Source of the DNA: Bacillota bacterium
GTDB taxonomy: Bacteria; Bacillota; Negativicutes; Sporomusales; Sporomusaceae
Reading direction: 5' to 3'
NCBI GenBank assembly: GCA_023388195.1
Contig: JAEWGR010000170.1
Span: forward strand, 1 to 8,297
DNA: 8,297 nucleotides
Positions within the stretch are counted from its first letter, which is position 1. Each line of letters opens with the position of its first letter. Positions 1 through 4,747 of the stretch are shown here, in pieces. A model generated the notes under the pieces. The model was not told where the DNA came from, made no database searches, and saw nothing but the letters and a program-made list of their open reading frames with translations. Made by a program: the position numbers and the translations under genes.

Positions 1-903
1 CTTTATGGGCACGCCGGCGATTTTTACCCTGGCGAACATGCCCGGAATCAGAATCCCCTCCGGATTGGCAAAAGCGGCTTTTAACGTTAGGGTGCCGCTA
101 TTGTTAGCCAAGCCTCTGTCGGCTTGCGTAACTTTTCCTTTGACCGGATACAGGGCCCCGTTGCTTAAGGTAATCATCACATCTTCCCCCCAGCCGCCGC
201 TGGCAACCTCGCGTTGTGAAACCTGCCGCAAGGTGAGGTATTCATTTTCGCTCATACTAAATTGTATAAACACCGGGTCCAGATCACTCACCGTAACTAA
301 CGTCGTACTCCCGGCTTGCGCATACGTGCCTACACCGACATCGTTTACATCGATACGGCCATTGATCGGTGAAACTACCAGGGTACTGCTTACATCATCC
401 TGTGCTTTTCTTACCAGGGCACGGTAGGAAGCCATGACCGCTTCCTGCTGCCGTTCGGTTGCTTTCTGCGTGGTCAGACGCTGTTCGGGAATAGCGGCTG
501 CATTCAACAGATTTTGATAGCGTTCGGTATCAATCCGTGAGTTTTCCCAATTAGCCTCAGCTTGTGCCAGCTGCGCCTGCGCAGAAAGCAGTGTGCTTTC
601 ATATTGAATGCTGTCGATGCGGAACAATGGCTGACCAACGGTAACATGATCACCGCCGGCAATCATTTTTTCCACAATATTGCCTGATACGCGGGCCTGA
701 ATTTTCACTTCATTCTTCGCCTGCACCTGACCCGCGTACTCATTGGTTAACTGGACATCCTGCCGGATGACCTTTACGGCTTTAACCGGCACTGCTTTTT
801 TTTGTACATTCTCCTGTGAACTGCCACAGCCGGCAAGGATCAAAATCATCATTACCGCACTCACACCTGCCCAGCAGCCCTTCCTCACTTTTACTGAAAA
901 CAC
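1..903 (-). CDS. RND-type efflux periplasmic adaptor (membrane fusion protein), lipoprotein, 3' end cut by window
   Basis: This adaptor would link an inner-membrane RND pump to an outer-membrane channel. The reading frame is open from a GTG at 903 to the left edge (301 codons), so the C-terminus is missing. The start is preceded by a GGGGAGG ribosome binding site (914-920). Residues 1-26 form a lipoprotein signal with the lipobox LAGC, so Cys26 is the likely lipidated residue. A biotinyl-lipoyl half-motif (VKIQARVSGNIVEKM, about 66-80, then GDHVTVGQPLFRID) comes next. It is followed by a Gln/Ala-rich alpha-hairpin (about 100-170), the second lipoyl half (VVSPINGRIDVNDVGVG), and a beta-barrel region ending in the family signature IPGMFARVKI just before the edge. 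The gene is divergent from the MerR-family gene and is probably the first gene of an operon whose pump gene lies to the left. Family assignment is secure; substrate is unknown. Confidence 0.93.
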   Translation of the reverse strand, partial: MFSVKVRKGCWAGVSAVMMILILAGCGSSQENVQKKAVPVKAVKVIRQDVQLTNEYAGQVQAKNEVKIQARVSGNIVEKMIAGGDHVTVGQPLFRIDSIQYESTLLSAQAQLAQAEANWENSRIDTERYQNLLNAAAIPEQRLTTQKATERQQEAVMASYRALVRKAQDDVSSTLVVSPINGRIDVNDVGVGTYAQAGSTTLVTVSDLDPVFIQFSMSENEYLTLRQVSQREVASGGWGEDVMITLSNGALYPVKGKVTQADRGLANNSGTLTLKAAFANPEGILIPGMFARVKIAGVPIK

Positions 904-913
904 GGCTGTTCAA

Positions 914-920
914 CCTCCCC
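914..920 (-). promoter_or_regulatory. Ribosome binding site that fixes the GTG start of the RND adaptor
   Basis: GGGGAGG on the minus strand lies 10 bases upstream of the GTG at 901-903. No ATG upstream in this frame fits. The next in-frame ATGs are codons 18 and 19, inside the signal peptide, and starting there would remove its basic N-terminus (K5, R7, K8). This supports GTG as the real start. Confidence 0.75.
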
Positions 921-939
921 GTTTTTTTAAATAAAGGAA

Positions 940-962
940 GAGCAGCCTTATGCTTGCCGCTC
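940..962 (-). promoter_or_regulatory. Stem-loop in the leader of the efflux operon, possible attenuator
   Basis: On the minus strand, GAGCGGC and GCTGCTC form a 7-bp stem (one G-U pair) around a 9-base loop. It is followed by the pyrimidine-rich run TTCCTTTATTT and then the ribosome binding site. It lies between the predicted transcription start (near 1008) and the GTG start. The shape is terminator-like, but the U-run is interrupted by C and A residues, so it may be only a leader hairpin. Confidence 0.35.
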
Positions 963-989
963 TGCCAACTTATCTCTTTCTTACCAGAA

Positions 990-1019
990 TTGACCATTTT
1001 TACCCTATTAGGTTATTAT
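990..1019 (+). promoter_or_regulatory. Probable promoter of the MerR-family gene
   Basis: TTGACC (990-995) and TATTAT (1014-1019) are spaced by 18 bases on the plus strand. TTATTA at 1013-1018 gives 17. The -10 overlaps the -10 of the opposing efflux promoter, so the two polymerases would compete. Transcription would start near 1026, giving a leader of about 35 bases with the operator over the start. Confidence 0.55.
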
Positions 1020-1045
1020 AAAGTATACAGTAACTGAATAGTCAA
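1015..1045 (-). promoter_or_regulatory. MerR-type activated promoter of the efflux adaptor (19-bp spacer)
   Basis: On the minus strand a -35 TTGACT (1040-1045) and a perfect -10 TATAAT (1015-1020) are separated by 19 bases (1021-1039). Sigma-A promoters normally have about 17. A 19-bp spacer with a dyad inside it is the hallmark of promoters that MerR-family activators twist into an active shape. Transcription would start near 1008, giving a leader of about 105 bases. The neighbouring divergent gene encodes a MerR-family protein, which makes it the natural activator. Confidence 0.85.
1024..1040. promoter_or_regulatory. Probable MerR-family operator (17-bp imperfect dyad)
   Basis: TATACAGTAACTGAATA is a dyad centred on A1032. 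CAGT and ACTG are exact 4-base arms, and with the outer TAT/ATA 7 of 8 positions pair. It sits almost entirely within the 19-bp spacer of the efflux promoter. It also covers the expected transcription start of the divergent MerR gene, so one bound dimer could activate efflux and repress its own gene. Confidence 0.7.
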
Positions 1046-1060
1046 GAGGAGAATTTCACT

Positions 1061-1903
1061 ATGAATGAGTTTTTGCAAAAGCAGTTTACTACCGGGCAAT
1101 TTGCCGCTCTGTACGGTATTAACAAACGAACTCTGATGTATTATGACAGCATTGATTTATTTAAACCGGCTGTGGTAAAAGAAAATGGCTACCGTTATTA
1201 TACGATTGCGCAAACTTCATTGTTTGATGCCATTCAGTTGCTGCGCAAACTGCGTGTACCTTTAGAGGAAATAAAAAACCAACTGACCCACAACACCCCT
1301 CAGAATCTACTGGCATTTCTTCATAAGCAAAATCAAATGCTGGAGCGGGAAGTTACCGAACTCCTCTGGCTGCAAAGAGTGGTACAAAATAAGATTGGCA
1401 CCATGGAAGCGACCCAAATGATTGATCCGGCCAAAATCGAAATTTTGGATCTAAAAGCCCAGCCAATCGTAATCAGTGCCTCCATTGCCGGTATGCCTGC
1501 TGAAAAGGCGATGAAAGTCCTCACCAGTTTTATGTATGCCTGCTATCATAGCCACAGCTACAGTGGCTATCCAGGCGGTTACATGCTGCCTGCAAAACAT
1601 GTACAACAGGGAAATCCCGATCCAAACTACTTCAATCAAATTATGCATTGTTTTTATCCTGTTGATGAAAAAAAATCCCCAGCAGCCACTTATGCCTGTA
1701 AGCCTGGCGGACGTTACCTCATAGGCTATTACAAGGGGGACTGGCCACAAATAAACCCGGCCGTTCAGCAACTGGTAGACTATGCAGCTGAGCACAGGCT
1801 TACCTTTACCGGCCACGTCTATATAGAAAGTATCCTTGATGATATCGCAGCTTCTGGCGATCCTTTCTATTACGAGGCCCGCATTTCAATCCCGCTGGAA
1901 TAA
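1061..1903 (+). CDS. MerR-family transcriptional regulator with GyrI-like effector-binding domain
   Basis: This is a one-component drug-sensing activator of 280 residues, the usual size for the BmrR-like branch. A winged helix-turn-helix covers about residues 9-77 (TTGQFAALYGINKRTLMYYD, then a wing with NGYRYY, then the LRKLRVPLEEIKNQL helices). A dimerising coiled coil follows (about 78-115). A C-terminal GyrI/BmrR-like ligand domain covers about 125-280, with GGRYLIGYYKGDW (217-228) and the closing ISIPLE. No MerR/CueR-type metal-binding loop is seen at the C-terminus, although C161, H163 and H165 are close together. An AGGAG ribosome binding site (1047-1051) precedes the ATG by 9 bases. 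The gene is divergent from an efflux adaptor whose promoter has a MerR-type 19-bp spacer, so it most likely controls that operon and itself. The inducer cannot be read from sequence. Confidence 0.92.
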   Translation: MNEFLQKQFTTGQFAALYGINKRTLMYYDSIDLFKPAVVKENGYRYYTIAQTSLFDAIQLLRKLRVPLEEIKNQLTHNTPQNLLAFLHKQNQMLEREVTELLWLQRVVQNKIGTMEATQMIDPAKIEILDLKAQPIVISASIAGMPAEKAMKVLTSFMYACYHSHSYSGYPGGYMLPAKHVQQGNPDPNYFNQIMHCFYPVDEKKSPAATYACKPGGRYLIGYYKGDWPQINPAVQQLVDYAAEHRLTFTGHVYIESILDDIAASGDPFYYEARISIPLE

Positions 1904-1909
1904 TTCAAC

Positions 1910-1943
1910 ATTTGGCAGAGACGTTATTGCGCATGTGCCAAAT
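1910..1943. repeat. Inverted repeat just after the MerR-family stop codon
   Basis: ATTTGGCA (1910-1917) and TGCCAAAT (1936-1943) are perfect 8-base arms around an 18-base loop. It begins 6 bases after the stop. No T-run follows on the plus strand, so it is not a typical intrinsic terminator. It could be a 3'-end stabilising hairpin or a protein-binding dyad. Confidence 0.5.
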
Positions 1944-1966
1944 CCGGAACATGGTTTACAAGCAGG

Positions 1967-1997
1967 AAATAAGAAAAGACTTGGCTTCTGCCAAGTC
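1967..1997 (-). terminator. Intrinsic terminator on the minus strand, downstream of cysK
   Basis: GACTTGGC (1978-1985) and GCCAAGTC (1990-1997) make a perfect 8-bp stem with a 4-base loop. Read on the minus strand it is followed directly by TTTTCTTATT. It lies beyond the main cysK terminator, so it may act as a backup that stops antisense transcription entering the MerR gene. Confidence 0.6.
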
Positions 1998-2019
1998 CTT
2001 CAGGACGCCGGCAGAAGCC
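1983..2019. repeat. Long inverted repeat overlapping the minus-strand terminator
   Basis: GGCTTCTGCC (1983-1992) and GGCAGAAGCC (2010-2019) are perfect 10-base arms. A nested dyad GTCC/GGAC (1995-2006) lies between them. The left arm is shared with the 1978-1997 stem, so the two hairpins cannot form at the same time. Confidence 0.55.
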
Positions 2020-2051
2020 GCCTGTCCCCTTAGGTTAAGTTGTTCTTACTT

Positions 2052-2082
2052 ATGATCAGAAACCGATACACTTTCTGATCAT
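2052..2082. repeat. Inverted repeat between MerR-family gene and cysK
   Basis: ATGATCAGAAA (2052-2062) and TTTCTGATCAT (2072-2082) form perfect 11-base arms around a 9-base loop. No T-run follows on either strand within a few bases. It could be a stabilising hairpin or a dyad for a DNA-binding protein; its role is unknown. Confidence 0.5.
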
Positions 2083-2086
2083 GTAA

Positions 2087-2120
2087 AAAGGGCACTCTGC
2101 TAAGCAGAGCGCCCTTTATT
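2087..2120. terminator. Bidirectional intrinsic terminator between MerR-family gene and cysK
   Basis: GGGC-A-CTCTGC (2090-2100) pairs with GCAGAG-C-GCCC (2104-2114) around the loop TAA, with one A-C mismatch. The stem extends through AAA/TTT. On the plus strand it is followed by TTTATTTC, and on the minus strand by TTTTTAC. It lies just 14 bases past the cysK stop, so it is mainly the cysK terminator, and it can also stop the convergent MerR transcript. Confidence 0.85.
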
Positions 2121-2128
2121 TCTATTGA

Positions 2129-3064
2129 TTATTCTTCGCCAAACAGCGGGGTTGACAGGTACCGTTCACCGGTATCAGGTAAAATGACAACGATGGTCTT
2201 GCCTTTGTTTTCCGGACGTTTGGCCAGCTCGGTAGCAGCATAGAGGGCCGCGCCGCTGGATATACCCACAAGCAGGCCTTCGGTAGCAGCTGCATCTCTG
2301 GCAGTCTGGTACGCTTCATCTGTCTGCACTTTAATGATTTCGTCAATCAGTCCGGGCTTAAAGACATCTGGCACAAAGCCGGCACCAATACCCTGAATTT
2401 TATGGGGACCAGGATTGCCACCAGAGAGTACCGGTGAATCAGCCGGCTCAACAGCAACGATTTTCAATCCCGGCTTGCGGTCTTTAAGGACTTCAGCAAT
2501 ACCGGTAATCGTGCCGCCGGTGCCTACGCCACCGACGACGATATCAACAGCCCCGTCAGTATCCTGCCAGATTTCTTCAGCAGTCGTCTTGCGGTGAATA
2601 GCAGGATTAGCCGGATTTTTGAATTGTTGTGGTATCCAGGCATCGGGGGTAGTAGCAACAATCTCTTCCGCCCGGGCAATGGCACCTTTCATCCCTTTTG
2701 CACCTGGTGTCAGCTCAATTTGCGCGCCCAGAGCCTTAACCAGCTTGCGCCGTTCAATGCTCATGGTTTCCGGCATTGTCAGAATCAGCTTATAGCCACG
2801 GGCGGCAGCAACAAAAGCCAGGCCGACACCGGTATTACCGCTGGTAGGTTCAACAATAACCGTATCTTTATTAATAAGTCCTTTTTCTTCGGCATCCTGA
2901 ATCATTGCCAGACCAATGCGGTCTTTGACGCTGCCCAGCGGATTGAAGTATTCAAGTTTAGCAATTACCTTGCCGCCAAGTTCTCTTTTTGCAGCATAGC
3001 TTTTCAGTTCAACAAGGGGAGTGTTACCAATTAGTTCAGTCAGATTCCCATAAATTTTAGCCAT
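2129..3064 (-). CDS. cysK: Cysteine synthase A (O-acetylserine sulfhydrylase)
   Basis: This PLP enzyme makes cysteine from O-acetylserine and sulfide in the cytoplasm. The 311-residue product matches the usual CysK length. The PLP lysine is K47 in NPLGSVKDR. The substrate-binding loop is PTSGNTG (T74-G79), the phosphate-binding glycine loop is GVGTGGTITG, and the C-terminal part has GISSGAA. The signature VLSGGNPGPHKIQGIGAGFVPD is typical of CysK rather than cystathionine beta-synthase. The chosen ATG (3062-3064) has AGAGGA 9 bases upstream. An in-frame ATG 18 bases further upstream has a Shine-Dalgarno sequence almost touching it and would add the non-family residues MRGWDI. The gene stands alone between two intrinsic terminators. 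Sulfide could come from the siroheme reductase encoded upstream at 4748-6355. Confidence 0.95.
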   Translation of the reverse strand: MAKIYGNLTELIGNTPLVELKSYAAKRELGGKVIAKLEYFNPLGSVKDRIGLAMIQDAEEKGLINKDTVIVEPTSGNTGVGLAFVAAARGYKLILTMPETMSIERRKLVKALGAQIELTPGAKGMKGAIARAEEIVATTPDAWIPQQFKNPANPAIHRKTTAEEIWQDTDGAVDIVVGGVGTGGTITGIAEVLKDRKPGLKIVAVEPADSPVLSGGNPGPHKIQGIGAGFVPDVFKPGLIDEIIKVQTDEAYQTARDAAATEGLLVGISSGAALYAATELAKRPENKGKTIVVILPDTGERYLSTPLFGEE

Positions 3065-3152
3065 GATATCCCATCCTCTCATATCCTGTCATTAATGATA
3101 TTTTAACCTTTTTCACCAAAAATAAGTATTACCAGAGTACCGCAAAACAAAA

Positions 3153-3188
3153 GAGGCAATCGAAGCTAACTCAGCCGTCGATTGCCTC
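3153..3188 (-). terminator. Intrinsic terminator between the substrate-binding protein gene and cysK
   Basis: GAGGCAATCGA (3153-3163) and TCGATTGCCTC (3178-3188) form a perfect 11-bp stem, with a further GCT/AGC pairing inside the loop. On the minus strand it runs straight into TTTTGTTTTGC (about 3142-3152). It is about 125 bases past the stop of the upstream gene and 89 bases before cysK. It may simply end the upstream transcript. A good promoter lies upstream of it, however, so it could also be a cysK leader attenuator. Confidence 0.85.
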
Positions 3189-3227
3189 CGGTTTTCCGGT
3201 CAGCAAGAACATTTATATCTTATATAT

Positions 3228-3256
3228 ATGGTAGCATATGTGCATTAAACTGTCAA
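3228..3256 (-). promoter_or_regulatory. Sigma-A type promoter, probably for cysK
   Basis: On the minus strand a perfect -35 TTGACA (3251-3256) is followed after 17 bases by TACCAT (3228-3233). The predicted start near 3221 gives a leader of roughly 155 bases that contains the 3153-3188 terminator. A weaker alternative closer to cysK, TTGGTG-17-ATTAAT, lies downstream of that hairpin. No CymR-like box was recognised. Confidence 0.55.
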
Positions 3257-3312
3257 CCATTTTTGGGCAATTTATCCGGTTGCAGGCCGCACTTCAACCG
3301 CCAAACCGGCCT

Positions 3313-4479
3313 TTACAGTTTAGGAGTCACTTTTTCTTTAAATACCTGTTTACCGTCTTTCATCTCAATAACCACAGCACTTTTGATCGGGTTGTGATTG
3401 GCATCAATGGTCACAAGGCCTGTACTTAGCTGCAGATTTTTGGTTTGCTCCAGCGCTTCACGAATTTTAGCCGGATCGGTGCTGTTAGCCCGTTTGATAG
3501 CATCAATCATCAGTAAGCCGGCATCATAACCCAGAGCGGAAAAGACACTGGGCTCCTGGTTGTATTCCTGTTTGTAGGCATCAATAAATTTTACGACATT
3601 AGGGTCGGTATCCTGTGAGGAAAAGTGGCTGCTGAAGAAAGAATTATTAAGCGGTGCCACCCCGGCAATTTCCACCACTTTGCTGTCATCCCAGCCGTCA
3701 GTGCCAAGAAATGGCATATTCATGCCCATTTCCCGGGCTTGCTTAAGAATTTTACCTACCTCTTCATAGTAAGCCGGCAGGAATACCACATCCGGATTCA
3801 GAGCTTTAATTTTTGTCAGGGTAGACTTAAAGTCCTGATCTTTCTGGAGAAAAGCTTCTTTGCCAAGCACCTGGCCGCCATTTTGTGTAAACAGGGTTTC
3901 AAATGACTGGGCAAGTCCCTTTGAATAATCAGAACTATTGTCAATATAAATAACCGCAGTTTTCGCTTTCAGCGTATTGCTGGCAAAGTTAGCCATAATG
4001 GTACCCTGCAGCGGATCAATAAAACACGAGCGGAAAGCATACGGCCGGGTTTTGCCATTATCTACGGTAATCTTTTCATTCGTGCCTGTCGGGGTAAGTA
4101 CCGGCACCTTATTGTCCTGGGACACCTGCACAGTAGCCAGGGTGTTGGAGCTGGTTGCCGGCCCGAAAATAGCCACAACCTTGTCTTGGGTAATCAACTT
4201 CGTGGCCGCATTCGTTGCTTCGGCCGCTTCCGATTTATTGTCAGCCAGGACGAGGGTAATCTGCTTGCCCATAATCCCGCCGGCCGCATTGGCCTGTTTA
4301 ATTGCCAGTTTAATGCCGTTGACCGCCTGATTGCCGTAATTGGCAACACTGCCTGTCAGTTCGAAATTACCGCCAAGCTTGATAACATTGGCCTCTTCTT
4401 TGGCACCACCGCCGCAACCGGCCAGTACACCGGCCATAAGCAATGTACTCATCGCCACTGCAACTAATTTTTTTCGCAT
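3313..4479 (-). CDS. ABC transporter substrate-binding lipoprotein, branched-chain amino acid (LivK-like) family
   Basis: This extracytoplasmic binding protein of 388 residues probably captures leucine, isoleucine or valine, or a related amino acid or small amide, for an ABC importer. Residues 1-22 are a lipoprotein signal peptide: MRKK, a hydrophobic stretch, then lipobox LAGC with Cys22 as the lipid anchor. The mature part is a type I periplasmic-binding fold. It starts at IKLGGNFELTGSVANYGNQA, with NGIKLAIKQANAAGGIMGK and the ligand-loop region IFGPATSSNT. The family pattern ALGYDAGLLMIDAIKRA lies near the C-terminus. An AGGAG site lies 5 bases before the ATG. The gene is flanked by terminators, with no permease or ATPase gene in the window, so it appears to be an orphan that serves a transporter encoded elsewhere. 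The exact ligand cannot be told from sequence. Confidence 0.92.
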   Translation of the reverse strand: MRKKLVAVAMSTLLMAGVLAGCGGGAKEEANVIKLGGNFELTGSVANYGNQAVNGIKLAIKQANAAGGIMGKQITLVLADNKSEAAEATNAATKLITQDKVVAIFGPATSSNTLATVQVSQDNKVPVLTPTGTNEKITVDNGKTRPYAFRSCFIDPLQGTIMANFASNTLKAKTAVIYIDNSSDYSKGLAQSFETLFTQNGGQVLGKEAFLQKDQDFKSTLTKIKALNPDVVFLPAYYEEVGKILKQAREMGMNMPFLGTDGWDDSKVVEIAGVAPLNNSFFSSHFSSQDTDPNVVKFIDAYKQEYNQEPSVFSALGYDAGLLMIDAIKRANSTDPAKIREALEQTKNLQLSTGLVTIDANHNPIKSAVVIEMKDGKQVFKEKVTPKL

Positions 4480-4600
4480 ATTTTCTCCTGCCCTTCTTGT
4501 TCCCCGGACTGATTATTCCAGCCTCAAGCATATAACTTGGGCTCTTTTGTTACAGAATGTATTTGTGTCGAGGAATATATGTATTTTGTACTCAAAACAC

Positions 4601-4629
4601 ACTATACACCTTTACATCTTTATTGTCAA
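4601..4629 (-). promoter_or_regulatory. Strong sigma-A promoter of the substrate-binding protein gene
   Basis: On the minus strand TTGACA (4624-4629) and TATAGT (4601-4606) are spaced by exactly 17 bases, with an AT-rich stretch upstream. Transcription would start near 4594, leaving a leader of about 115 bases. A small dyad, TTTTG-4-CAAAA (4584-4597), straddles the predicted start and could be an operator. Further down, AGCC-CAAG and CTTG-A-GGCT can form a hairpin with one bulge. Confidence 0.75.
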
Positions 4630-4700
4630 CATATTATTAACCTTCTTCGTTATTAATACATTTGTTCATTGGATGAGGACATTTTAAAATGCACCTGGTC

Positions 4701-4739
4701 AAAAAAATTCAGGCCACTTCTCGCTCTAAGAAGTGGCCT
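4701..4739 (-). terminator. Intrinsic terminator of the siroheme reductase gene
   Basis: On the minus strand AGGCCACTTCT and AGAAGTGGCCT (4711-4721 with 4729-4739) form a perfect 11-bp stem around a 7-base loop. It is followed by GAA and a run of seven T. It starts 9 bases after the stop codon of the reductase. Confidence 0.92.
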
Positions 4740-4747
4740 ACGATCAA

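Noticed and set aside
5..427. Open frame on the plus strand, 140 codons
   Set aside because: It lies antisense to the RND adaptor, whose frame shows clear lipoyl and PGMFARV motifs. The plus-strand product has no recognisable domain.
782..997. Minus-strand frame of 71 codons starting upstream of the adaptor
   Set aside because: It overlaps the signal peptide of the adaptor in another frame, has no family features, and covers the leader hairpin and ribosome binding site.
2594..3034. Plus-strand open frame of 146 codons opposite cysK
   Set aside because: It is a shadow of the strongly conserved cysK frame and has no ribosome binding site or domain.
3065..3082. Extended N-terminus of CysK from the ATG at 3082
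   Set aside because: The Shine-Dalgarno sequence nearly touches that ATG, and the extra residues do not belong to the family. The ATG at 3064 is better spaced.
3171..3212. Possible 13-codon leader peptide (MFLLTGKPEAIDG) in the cysK leader, ending inside the hairpin
   Set aside because: It has no Shine-Dalgarno sequence, would start only about 9 bases from the predicted transcript end, and has no cysteine codons as expected for translational attenuation of cysK.
4480..4600. T-box or SAM riboswitch in the binding-protein leader
   Set aside because: The leader is only about 115 bases. It has no T-box antiterminator sequence, no terminator hairpin with T-run and no SAM core.
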